A stretch of DNA of 64,000 nucleotides from Jidongwangia harbinensis (GTDB lineage Bacteria > Actinomycetota > Actinomycetes > Mycobacteriales > Micromonosporaceae): the NCBI RefSeq assembly GCF_020216025.1, contig NZ_JAIWNC010000011.1, positions 62,001 to 126,000 of the forward strand, written 5' to 3'. The notes beneath the pieces are model-generated. The model was not told the DNA's origin, searched no databases, and was given only the letters and a program-made list of their open reading frames with translations. Positions 1-9,517 of the stretch are shown here, piece by piece; position 1 is the stretch's first letter, and each line of letters starts with the position of its first letter. Made by a program: the position numbers and the translations under genes.

Positions 1-379
1 GCCGCTCGTAGTAGGGCGCGTTCCAGGCCACCTCCGCGAACGTGGTGAGGGTGAGCGCCCGCGCGCCGCGCTCCCGGGCCCAGCCGGCCACGTGCTCGAT
101 CAGGGCCCGCCCGATTCCGTGGCCGGCCTGGTCCGGGTGCACGGACACCTGCTCGACGTGCACGGCGCCGTCCGCCCACCGGGCGAGCAGATAGGCCACC
201 GGCGCGGTCCGCAGGTAGACCCAGGCGCGACCGTTCCGCCGGTAGTGGCGGAGCACCTCGAGCGTCGGCGGCTCGTCGGCGGCGATCGCCGCCATGCCGA
301 TGTCCGCGAACGCCCGCCCGGCCGCGCGTTCGATGTCGCGCAAGCCCGCAAGGTCGGCCTCGGTGGCGAGCCGGATCAC
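1..379 (-). CDS. GNAT family N-acetyltransferase (3' part lies outside the window)
   Basis: N-terminal ~126 residues of a GNAT acetyltransferase, which would transfer acetyl from acetyl-CoA to an amine; the substrate cannot be told. The reading starts VIRLATEADLAGLRDIERA and includes the acetyl-CoA pyrophosphate-binding loop as QAGHGIGRAL, preceded by the beta-strand VHVEQVSVHP, which is the diagnostic GNAT motif A. The GTG at 379 has a GGGGG run just upstream; an in-frame GTG at 388 is the alternative start. It is divergent from the response regulator at 503. The C-terminus runs off the left edge, so completeness cannot be judged. Confidence 0.85.
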   Translation of the reverse strand, partial: MIRLATEADLAGLRDIERAAGRAFADIGMAAIAADEPPTLEVLRHYRRNGRAWVYLRTAPVAYLLARWADGAVHVEQVSVHPDQAGHGIGRALIEHVAGWARERGARALTLTTFAEVAWNAPYYER

Positions 380-502
380 GACCCCCACAATACGGCCGTC
401 CCACCCGCCACACCGGCCCCGGCGCCGCCGGTACCCGCAAACGGCTCAGCGCCGGGACCGGGTGTGCCGAACAGGGTGGGGAACAAACCGAAGGAGGTAC
501 GT

Positions 503-982
503 GTGCCGACCGTGCTCGTAGCCGACGACGACGCCGACCACCGTGAACTGCTGACGCTCACCCTGCGCAAGCTCGGCCATGACGCGGTGGAAGCCGGCGA
601 CACCCTCACCGCGCACACCCTGATCGGCGCCGGGACCGTCGACGCCATGCTGCTCGACGTCCGGATGCCCGACGAGTCCGGCATCGACTTCTGCCGCCGG
701 CTGCGCCACGAGCCGGCCACCGCGCTGCTGCCGATCATGTTCGTGACCGCCGACGTGAACGATCACCGGGTGGTCGAGGCCATGCTGGCCGGCGCGGACG
801 ACTACCTGACCAAGCCGTTCCACCGCGCCGAACTGGCCGCGCGCCTGGACAGCATGCTGCTGCGCCGCCCCGGCGGAACCACCCGGTCCGCCACCGCCGC
901 GATGCTGGCCGCCCGGCACGCGCTGCACCGGCCGGGCGCGGCGCCGCTGCCCCGGGTGCAACCGTTCCGGCACAGCGCCTGA
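503..982 (+). CDS. single-domain response regulator (CheY-like receiver)
   Basis: A 159-residue protein made of one receiver domain (about residues 3-120) plus a short basic, Ala/Pro-rich tail with no recognisable output domain. The acidic pocket (ADDDADH), the phosphoacceptor Asp in LLDVRMP, the Thr of FVTAD and the Lys of LTKPFH are all present, so it should be phosphorylatable. The GTG start is fixed by an AAGGAGG Shine-Dalgarno at 491-497; a longer in-frame opening upstream lacks a ribosome site. No histidine kinase is adjacent, so its partner must be elsewhere. The family usually works by phospho-dependent protein interaction; the specific role is unknown. Confidence 0.9.
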   Translation: MPTVLVADDDADHRELLTLTLRKLGHDAVEAGDTLTAHTLIGAGTVDAMLLDVRMPDESGIDFCRRLRHEPATALLPIMFVTADVNDHRVVEAMLAGADDYLTKPFHRAELAARLDSMLLRRPGGTTRSATAAMLAARHALHRPGAAPLPRVQPFRHSA

Positions 983-1024
983 CCGAGGGGTGTCGCGGCC
1001 GGCGCACCCGGGTACCGGCGGAGT

Positions 1025-1294
1025 ATGGCTACCACCTGGAAGCCCGTGGACGAGCACGGCACGCTCTCGGCCGGGGACCGTAAGGACCTGCCCGACAGCG
1101 CATACGCGTTCCCGGGCAAGCGCAAGGAACCCCTGACCGACGCCCGGCACGTACGAAACGCGCTGGCCCGCTTCGCCCAGGTCCAGGACGTCACGGACGC
1201 GGAACGCGACCAGGCGTTCGCGAACATCCGGGCGGCCGCGAAGCACTACGACATCGAGCTGGGCGAGTCGGACTGGCGCGAACTGGTCGACTGA
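1025..1294 (+). CDS. DUF6582 family protein
   Basis: An 89-residue soluble protein with the signature LPDSAYAFPGKRKEPLTD followed by a helical segment (HVRNALARFAQV...FANIRAAAKHY). This matches the DUF6582 family of small actinobacterial and phage-encoded proteins, which has no assigned reaction; the family call is from memory of the motif. ATG start, full family length, no signal peptide or membrane segment. It stands alone between the response regulator and the PIN pair, with about 40 bp on either side. Confidence 0.75.
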   Translation: MATTWKPVDEHGTLSAGDRKDLPDSAYAFPGKRKEPLTDARHVRNALARFAQVQDVTDAERDQAFANIRAAAKHYDIELGESDWRELVD

Positions 1295-1344
1295 CCCGCC
1301 TCCGCGGGCTGACACCCCTACCCGAACATCTGTACTATCGGTCC

Positions 1345-1521
1345 ATGGCCGACGGGGAGCAGGAAGCGAACGACGGATTCATCGACGAACGCGGCATCTT
1401 CATCTCCAAAGGCGGCATGTCCCGCGCCCGCGCTCGCCGCCTCGAGGCCGAAGCGCGGATGACCCCGGAGGATCGGGACGCGCTGCGGTCGCGGTACGGG
1501 CTGGATCGGCGGTCGGCGTGA
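1345..1521 (+). CDS. small protein overlapping a PIN gene; candidate antitoxin
   Basis: A 58-residue, charged, mostly helical protein (ISKGGMSRARARRLEAEARM, then PEDRDALRSRYGLDRR). Its stop overlaps the start of the following PIN-domain gene by 4 bases (GTGA, 1518-1521), so the two are translationally coupled, the usual layout of type II toxin-antitoxin operons. No ribbon-helix-helix, AbrB or Phd/YefM signature is evident, so the antitoxin role is inferred only from position and size. ATG start; upstream 'CTGTACTATCGGTCC' could hold a weak -10-like element. Confidence 0.6.
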   Translation: MADGEQEANDGFIDERGIFISKGGMSRARARRLEAEARMTPEDRDALRSRYGLDRRSA

Positions 1522-1922
1522 CCGAACGCCCGGTCCACATCATTCTGGATACTTCGGCGATCATCGCTTGCACCCGCGGCTCGGTCGACGTCGGCGAGAC
1601 GCTCAGCGAGATCGACGACGAGCGGGGCGCGGTCGGGCTGCCCGTGCTCAGCCTCGTGGAGGCCGGTCACCGGCTCACCGACACGGGCTGGCTGGACCTT
1701 CTGCTGGAGCACCGGGCCACCGCGATTCTCGACCTGAACGGATCCGACTGGCCCGCTCTCGCGGCGATGTATCGGGATGTCGAGCACGTGGATGCCGCGT
1801 CCGCGGCGCTGGCCGCCATCGACCACCGGTGCCCGATGCTGACCGCGCGACCGAGGCTGTATGAAACGAGCGGCGTGGTGGATTACCTGATCTCGTTGCC
1901 GCCCGAAACGTCGGCGAACTGA
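1518..1922 (+). CDS. PIN-like domain protein; candidate VapC-type toxin
   Basis: A 134-residue protein opening with the PIN strand HIILDTSAII. PIN ribonucleases place three or four acidic residues round Mg2+: here D11, E48 (SLVEAG) and D92 (VDAASA) are visible. Where the family usually has a fourth acidic residue in T-A-D, this protein reads TAR (109-111), so catalysis may be altered. GTG start overlaps the preceding 58-residue gene by 4 bases. Most likely a VapC-like toxin or a degenerate relative; RNA cleavage cannot be inferred safely because of the missing fourth acid. Confidence 0.7.
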   Translation: MTERPVHIILDTSAIIACTRGSVDVGETLSEIDDERGAVGLPVLSLVEAGHRLTDTGWLDLLLEHRATAILDLNGSDWPALAAMYRDVEHVDAASAALAAIDHRCPMLTARPRLYETSGVVDYLISLPPETSAN

Positions 1923-2004
1923 TACCCCACGCCGGCGGTTAGATACTCTAGCGTCAGGGTGAGCCCGTAGCGTTCGGGTCCGCGACGGCGTAGGGGGAGA
2001 TCAC

Positions 2005-2640
2005 GTGGCATCGGCGGCCGGCGGCATCCGGGACAGATTCCGCGCCCAGATGCTGCAGGAGATCAAGGACGTGGCGCTACGGCAGTTGGCCGAGGGCGGG
2101 CCGGCCGCCCTCTCCGTCAACGCGATCGCCAAGGAACTGGGCGTTTCCGGTCCGGCGCTGTACCGCTACTACGCCGGGCGGGACGCGCTGCTCACCGAGC
2201 TGATCGTGGACGCGTACACCGATCTGGCGGCGGAACTGGAGGCGGCCGGGCCGGGTCTGCGCGAGATGGCCGCCGCGTACCGGGCGTGGGCCACCGCGCA
2301 GCCACACCGGTACCGACTGCTCTTCGCTGCGCCCCTTCCCGGATACGACGCCCACGACGAGCACCTGGTCAAGGCCGCGCAGGCGGTGATGGACGTGGTG
2401 CTCGGCGTGCTGACCACCGGTCCGGCCCCGAGTCGGCCGCTGGCCGGCCAGCTCACCGAGTGGGGGCGCCGGCGCGGGCACGAGGAACTGGACCCGGGCG
2501 CCGCGGCCCGGGCGGTCCTGCTGTGGAGCCGGATGCACGGCCTGGTCAGCCTGGAGATCGAGGGCAACTTCGCCTCGATGGGGCTGGACGCCGACGAACT
2601 GTTCGAGGCCGAGGTGGCCACTTTCGGTCAGGCGGAGTAG
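2005..2640 (+). CDS. TetR/AcrR family transcriptional regulator (WHG-type C-terminus)
   Basis: A 211-residue one-component repressor. The N-terminal helix-turn-helix spans about residues 20-65 (LSVNAIAKELGVSGPALYRYY). The C-terminal part (YRAWATAQPHRYRLLFAAP ... AVLLWSRMHGLVSLEIEG) resembles the TetR_C_33/WHG ligand-binding domain. GTG start with GGGGGAGA at 1994-2000. Upstream, TAGATACTCTA (1940-1950) is a short dyad that could be a -10 region or an operator. The gene converges on the S66 peptidase with only 4 bp between stops; target genes are not evident. Confidence 0.88.
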   Translation: MASAAGGIRDRFRAQMLQEIKDVALRQLAEGGPAALSVNAIAKELGVSGPALYRYYAGRDALLTELIVDAYTDLAAELEAAGPGLREMAAAYRAWATAQPHRYRLLFAAPLPGYDAHDEHLVKAAQAVMDVVLGVLTTGPAPSRPLAGQLTEWGRRRGHEELDPGAAARAVLLWSRMHGLVSLEIEGNFASMGLDADELFEAEVATFGQAE

Positions 2641-2644
2641 GCCC

Positions 2645-3691
2645 TCAGTAGTGCGCGGTGATCCGCCGGGCCGGTCCGTCCACGGTGATCCGCCCGCCGT
2701 ACGGCAGCACCCACTGCGGGTCGGTGTGTCCGAAGTCCACGCCGAACACCGCCATCGCCTCCGGGTGGTAGTCGCTCAGCGCCTGGAGCACCGCCTCCCG
2801 CTGGCCGTCGCGGTACGCCTGCCGCTCCTCCGGGGCGCGCCGCTCGGCCAGGCTCGTCCCCTTGGCGGTACCGACCAGCACGGCGGGGAACTGCCGGAGC
2901 AGGCCGCGCTCCCCGGCGTTGCGCAGCATCCGGTACACGTCCTCGGCGCTCGGCATCTCCTCGGACGTCTCGAGCAGCAGCACGCACCCGGCGTACTCCT
3001 CGACCGGGCGGATCCACCGGTTCACGGCCAGGTTCCAGTGCAGGATCTCCAGGTTGCCGCCCCAGGTCGGCGCGCTGACCACGGTGTCCGGCCGGTGCCA
3101 CACCCAGCCGGGACTGTGCGTCTGCGGCGCGGACCCGGTCAGCGCGGCCGGGTCGGCCCAGTCGACCTCCTCCTCGCTGAACCGCTCCACCGGGTGGATC
3201 TCCAGGTCGCCGGTGGTGAAGAGCGCGGCCCGCAGCGACCGGGTCGACACCGGTTGCAGGCCGGCGCCGCGCGCCAGGTGCACCATGGTGGAACCGCCGT
3301 GGTAGCCGGCGATGCCGTGCGCCCACAGCCAGTTCAGCAGGTTGGTGTTGTCGGAGTAGCCGAAGAACGGCTTGGGGTCGGCCCGGAACGGCGCGGGGTC
3401 CAGGTGCGGCAGCACGGTGATCTGGTCGTCGCCGCCGATGGTGGCCAGGACCGCCCGGATGGTGGGGTCGGCGTACGCCGCCATCAGGTCCGCGGCGCGG
3501 TCGGCCGGCGACGCACCGAGGCGCCGGGTGGTCGGATACTCCACCGGCTCCAGGGCGAACTCGGTGCGCAGCCGGCGCAACGCCTGCTCGTGCACGGCCG
3601 GAAACGCACCGGGCGCGGCGAACGACGGCGAGACGATCGCGACCCGGTCACCGGGGCGGAGCTTGGGCGGGGTGGTCAGAGCGGGTGCCAT
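2645..3691 (-). CDS. S66 family peptidase (LD-carboxypeptidase / MccF-like)
   Basis: A 348-residue serine peptidase of clan SS. The catalytic triad can be read: S113 in GYSDNT, E241 in LLLETSEE and H322 in FGHTDPQ, in the order and spacing of the family. LD-carboxypeptidases trim the terminal D-Ala of murein tetrapeptides; MccF-type members cleave acyl-sulfamoyl adenylates such as processed microcin C. The length and the FGHTDP motif lean to the MccF-like branch, but the substrate cannot be settled. ATG at 3691 has GGATGG just upstream; a TTG at 3703 is an alternative start. No signal peptide, so cytoplasmic. Confidence 0.88.
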   Translation of the reverse strand: MAPALTTPPKLRPGDRVAIVSPSFAAPGAFPAVHEQALRRLRTEFALEPVEYPTTRRLGASPADRAADLMAAYADPTIRAVLATIGGDDQITVLPHLDPAPFRADPKPFFGYSDNTNLLNWLWAHGIAGYHGGSTMVHLARGAGLQPVSTRSLRAALFTTGDLEIHPVERFSEEEVDWADPAALTGSAPQTHSPGWVWHRPDTVVSAPTWGGNLEILHWNLAVNRWIRPVEEYAGCVLLLETSEEMPSAEDVYRMLRNAGERGLLRQFPAVLVGTAKGTSLAERRAPEERQAYRDGQREAVLQALSDYHPEAMAVFGVDFGHTDPQWVLPYGGRITVDGPARRITAHY

Positions 3692-3731
3692 GGGTCCATC
3701 CAACCCGCCCGGGCAACCGGAATTCGCGGCG

Positions 3732-4355
3732 TCAGATGATCCCGCTGCGGAGCGCGTACGCCACCGCGTGCGACCGGTTGCGCAGCTTGAGCCGGTGGGT
3801 GACGCCGTAGATGACGTTCTTCACGGTGCGCTCCGAGTAGCACAGCTTGCCGGCGATCTCGTTGGTGTCGAGGCCGTCCGCCATCAGGCGCAGCACGTCG
3901 ACCTCACGCTGGGTGAGCCCGGCGGAACTGATCCCGGACGGCGTGACCACCTCCCGCTGCAGCCGCTGGACGTGCTTGAGCAGTTCGCCCACCAGGTTGG
4001 ACGGCAGCACGCCACCACCCTGGGCGGCGGCCGTGATGCTCTGCGTCAGCCGCTCGGCGGTGACCGCGGCGCGCGGCAGGACCGCCACCACCCGGCACTC
4101 CACCGCGGTGAGCAGCTCCGACTCGGTGATCTCGTTGACCACCAGCACGACCGGAGCCGGCATCTCACCGGCCGCGCGACGCAGGGACGCGATGATTTCC
4201 GCGGTCAGTCGGTCGGTCGCGACCACGAGGACGTCGGCTTCCGACCGTCCGGTCCTGGGCAGGAGCCGGAATCCCTCGCGGGCTTGCAGGATGTTGGCGA
4301 GCCCGGCGTGACTGAGCGGGTCAGTAGCCTGCAGGGCTACCCGGATCGGTTCCAC
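3732..4355 (-). CDS. LuxR-type regulator with degenerate receiver-like N-terminus
   Basis: A 207-residue regulator. The C-terminal 60 residues are a LuxR/NarL helix-turn-helix (LTQREVDVLRLMADGLDTNE followed by SERTVKNVIYGVTHRLKL). The N-terminal ~120 residues look like a receiver fold but the phosphoacceptor position reads DVLVVATD without the usual Asp-x-x-M-P, so it is probably not phosphorylated. GTG start set by GGAGG seven bases upstream. A close paralogue lies at 16706-17314. It is downstream of, and co-oriented with, the 108-residue gene at 4456, about 100 bp away. Regulatory input and targets are unknown. Confidence 0.88.
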   Translation of the reverse strand: MEPIRVALQATDPLSHAGLANILQAREGFRLLPRTGRSEADVLVVATDRLTAEIIASLRRAAGEMPAPVVLVVNEITESELLTAVECRVVAVLPRAAVTAERLTQSITAAAQGGGVLPSNLVGELLKHVQRLQREVVTPSGISSAGLTQREVDVLRLMADGLDTNEIAGKLCYSERTVKNVIYGVTHRLKLRNRSHAVAYALRSGII

Positions 4356-4455
4356 TGCTACCTCCGATGGACCACTGTCAATTACGAACAGTGTGGAGGC
4401 GCGCTCTTCAGGAAATCTCCACGGCGACTTCACGGCGCCCAAACACGGTGCGGGC

Positions 4456-4782
4456 TCAGCCGCGACTGGCGATGCGAAGCGCCTCGATGTACTTGGGCAG
4501 TTCCTCCACCGCGCGTTCCAGCCGGCCCGGGGTCAGCTGGTCGAGGAACGCGGCGTCGGTGAGGCTGGCGGCGATGTCCGCGGGCAGGCAGTCCATGGCC
4601 AGGCCCGGGTTGTTTCGCCAGATGGTCAGCAGCTCCAGGCGCCGGGTGACCGCCTCCAGGGTCTGCTCGAGATCCGCGATGACCGGGTCGGCGGCGGCGG
4701 CGTCGAGGACCAGGCGCCCTTCCGCGGCCAGCGTCAGGAACAGCTCACCGGCGAAGGGCTGCACATCGCCGTCAGCACTCAC
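4456..4782 (-). CDS. hypothetical helical protein
   Basis: A 108-residue acidic, predicted all-helical protein with no family I recognise. GTG start with GAGGAC seven bases upstream. Segments such as VIADLEQTLEAVTRRLELLT and LERAVEELPKYIEALR look amphipathic. No signal peptide or membrane span. It precedes the LuxR-type gene on the same strand, so the pair may be one transcript; a role as its modulator is only a positional guess. Confidence 0.7.
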   Translation of the reverse strand: MSADGDVQPFAGELFLTLAAEGRLVLDAAAADPVIADLEQTLEAVTRRLELLTIWRNNPGLAMDCLPADIAASLTDAAFLDQLTPGRLERAVEELPKYIEALRIASRG

Positions 4783-5066
4783 AGTGAGGTCCTCTCTACT
4801 ACCGGCCGGTAGGGCAGTTCATCAGGTACGCCGCCCGCTCCGGAAGGTAGGTGCATCGACAGTGCCCCGCGAACCGTCCTTTCTGCCCTCGCACTCGCCA
4901 CCCGGCCCGGAGCGGTCGACGTTCCACTGCGCACGGTCGGCGGCTCCGCGTTCGTTTCTGGTTGGTTATGGAGCTGACCTTGACAAGAAAAGTTCGATAG
5001 TGGGTGAATGTGTTTCCGGATGGTTACCCCCTGATGTCCCCATCCACCTGCTAAGGAGCCCATGTC
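4783..5066. other. divergent intergenic region, promoter-like TTGACA
   Basis: 284 bp separating the small minus-strand gene from the sugar-binding lipoprotein. It is AT-richer than its surroundings between 4940 and 5015. A consensus-like TTGACA sits at 4980-4985, but no convincing -10 hexamer follows at 16-18 bp. The lipoprotein's ribosome site AAGGAG is at 5053-5058. No other signal was seen. Confidence 0.4.
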
Positions 5067-6155
5067 ATGAGCGCCATGTCCGGTCGCTGGAGGCCGGCAG
5101 TCATTTCCCTCGGAGCGGCCCTTCTTCTCGTCAGCGCGTGTGCCAAGTCGGAGGATTCCGGCGCCACCGGCGACAGTGGAGCAGCTGCCAACGCCGCGCA
5201 GGTGGCGCAGTCGGCCGCCCCCGGCGCCAAGTCGTGCACGCTGGACCAGTTCGGCGGCACGAAGATCGACCTGAAGACCGCGAAGGTCGGCTTCTCCCAG
5301 TCGGAGAAGGAGGCCAACCCGTTCCGCATCGCCGAGACGAAGTCCATTCGCGACGAAGCGGCCAAGCTGGGCATCCCGAAGGACAACCTCCAGGCGACCA
5401 ACGCCAACTCGCAGTTCAACAAGCAGATCAGCGACGTCGAGCAGATGATCGACTCGGGCGTCCAGCTGCTGATCGTCGCGCCGCTCAACTCGGACGGCTG
5501 GGACTCGGTCTTCGCCAAGGCCTCGGCGAAGAAGGTCCCGATCATCACCATCGACCGGAAGATCAACGCGGAGTCCTGCACCAACTACCTGACCTTCATC
5601 GGGTCGGACTTCGAGGAGCAGGGCAAGCGCGCCGCGGACAAGATGGCGGCAGCCCTCGGCAACAAGGGCTCGGTCGCGATCCTGCTCGGCGCGCCCGGCA
5701 ACAACGTGACCACGTTGCGTACCAAGGGCTTCAAGGACCAGATCGCCAAGATCGCGCCGGACGTCAAGATCACCTTTGAGCAGACCGGCCAGTTCTCCCG
5801 CGAGGAGGGCCAGAAGGTCTCCGAGCAGTTGCTGCAGTCCAACCCGGACATCAACGGCATCTACGCGGAGAACGACGAGATGGCGCTCGGCGCCGTCACC
5901 GCGCTCAAGAGCGCCGGCAAGAAGGCCGGCGACGTCAAGATCGTCTCGATCGACGGCACGCGCGGCGCGGTGCAGGCCATCGTGGACGGCTGGCTGTACG
6001 CGGTGATCGAGTCGAACCCGCGGTTCGGCCCGCTGGCCTTCGAGACCGCCACCAAGTTCTTCAACGGTGAGCCGATCCCGGAGAACATCATCATCACCGA
6101 CCGTGAGTACGACCAGAGCAACGCCAAGGCGGACCTGGCGAACTCGTACTCCTGA
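5067..6155 (+). CDS. sugar ABC transporter substrate-binding lipoprotein
   Basis: A 362-residue periplasmic-binding-protein-type receptor (ribose/galactose-like, Peripla_BP_4). The N-terminus has a hydrophobic signal with lipobox VSACAK, so it should be lipidated and face outside. The mature domain carries typical strands (VGFSQSEKEANPFR, QLLIVAPLNSDGWDSV, GIYAENDEMALGAV). It would deliver a monosaccharide to the ATPase and permeases at 9518-13042, with the GH2 gene lying between. ATG at 5067 with AAGGAG eight bases upstream. A 44-bp perfect palindrome follows seven bases after the stop and may end this transcript. Confidence 0.93.
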   Translation: MSAMSGRWRPAVISLGAALLLVSACAKSEDSGATGDSGAAANAAQVAQSAAPGAKSCTLDQFGGTKIDLKTAKVGFSQSEKEANPFRIAETKSIRDEAAKLGIPKDNLQATNANSQFNKQISDVEQMIDSGVQLLIVAPLNSDGWDSVFAKASAKKVPIITIDRKINAESCTNYLTFIGSDFEEQGKRAADKMAAALGNKGSVAILLGAPGNNVTTLRTKGFKDQIAKIAPDVKITFEQTGQFSREEGQKVSEQLLQSNPDINGIYAENDEMALGAVTALKSAGKKAGDVKIVSIDGTRGAVQAIVDGWLYAVIESNPRFGPLAFETATKFFNGEPIPENIIITDREYDQSNAKADLANSYS

Positions 6156-6161
6156 TCGCCG

Positions 6162-6205
6162 GACCGTGGTGTTCCACTGGAGCGCTCCAGTGGAACACCA
6201 CGGTC
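6162..6205. terminator. 44-bp perfect palindrome, probable bidirectional hairpin
   Basis: Perfect inverted repeat with 22-base arms and no unpaired loop in DNA, centred on AGCGCT between 6183 and 6184. It lies seven bases after the binding-protein stop, so an RNA hairpin terminator without a U-tract is the simplest reading. The inner core TGGAGCGCTCCA also resembles LacI-family operators, so protein binding is possible. It shares its core with the palindrome at 9068-9113. Confidence 0.75.
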
Positions 6206-6220
6206 GGTTCCGCAACCACC

Positions 6221-6236
6221 ATAGATGTTTGTCTAT
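6221..6236. promoter_or_regulatory. short dyad upstream of the GH2 gene
   Basis: ATAGA and TCTAT separated by six bases (ATAGATGTTTGTCTAT), about 70 bp before the GH2 start, in an AT-richer patch. It could be an operator or part of the promoter. No matching second copy was found nearby, so confidence is low. Confidence 0.3.
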
Positions 6237-6303
6237 TGCCGCCGATGTTCGGTCACGTCAGTATGTGTGTCAAGCTGGTCGACTTTCTCGAAGGAGAGAG
6301 CAC

Positions 6304-9060
<2,757 letters not shown>

Positions 9061-9067
9061 GCGCCCT

Positions 9068-9113
9068 CGACGCTGGTGTACCAGTGGAGCGCTCCACTGG
9101 TACACCAGCGTCG
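9068..9113. terminator. 46-bp perfect palindrome, probable bidirectional hairpin
   Basis: Perfect inverted repeat with 23-base arms centred between 9090 and 9091, starting eight bases after the GH2 stop. Over the inner 22 bases of each arm it matches the palindrome at 6162-6205 except at four positions, and every change is matched on the opposite arm so the pairing stays perfect. Probable transcription terminator of the GH2 gene; an operator role is also possible. Confidence 0.75.
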
Positions 9114-9517
9114 GTATGGGCGCGACGACCACGGTGGCGTTCGCTGCACGGAGCGGCGTCGGTGCGGGTGGCTAAGGTCCGCGCCGTCGGGTCCGCACTC
9201 GGCGTCGTCTTCCGGCGGTGGTGTTTGCCTCGGTTGCCGGGAGATCTTGTGCAGCCGGGGTCGTCTGTCGTCTGTCGACACAGCTGCACGACTTCGCCTC
9301 CCCTGCCGGCTGCGGACGGCTTCTCGGCCGTGGCGTGTGGCGCAGGGGCGCGCTGCGTGCCGCAACTCGACACACCGCCATCGCGCGAACCGTGCGTGCG
9401 GAGCTACGGCGCGCACCGCACCCGAGACCCACACACGCGGCACGCAGATTGCCGACACCCCACCCCCGTCGATGTGCGAAATTGACGGAGGTCTTGACGG
9501 AATGTGTTGGGAAATGA
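9114..9517. other. 404-bp non-coding stretch with repeat-family member and TTGACGGA direct repeat
   Basis: No convincing gene. The section 9335-9436 belongs to the same repeat family as the 61-bp array at 49 kb: 32 of 39 bases of 9335-9373 match 49327-49365, and a 13-base string (9379-9391) recurs at 49435-49447. Closer to the ABC ATPase start, TTGACGGA occurs twice (9482-9489 and 9494-9501), spaced 12 bp apart, which could be a regulator site or promoter elements for the operon at 9518. Confidence 0.6.
9335..9436. repeat. dispersed member of the 49-kb repeat family
   Basis: 9335-9373 matches 49327-49365 at 32 of 39 bases, including GTGTGGCG and CCGCAACTCGACAC at its ends. It is followed by CATCGCGCGAACC (identical at 49435-49447) and a second degenerate dyad unit to 9436. 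Differences in the inner stem (CTGCGTGCC versus CTACGCACC) keep base pairing possible. Confidence 0.7.

Noticed and set aside
2651..3739. Plus-strand frame across the S66 peptidase
   Set aside because: The minus strand carries the Ser-Glu-His triad; the plus frame is compositionally biased and has no homology by eye.
4980..5010. Full sigma-70 promoter upstream of the sugar-binding lipoprotein
   Set aside because: TTGACA is good, but no -10 hexamer sits at 16-18 bp, so only the -35-like element is reported.
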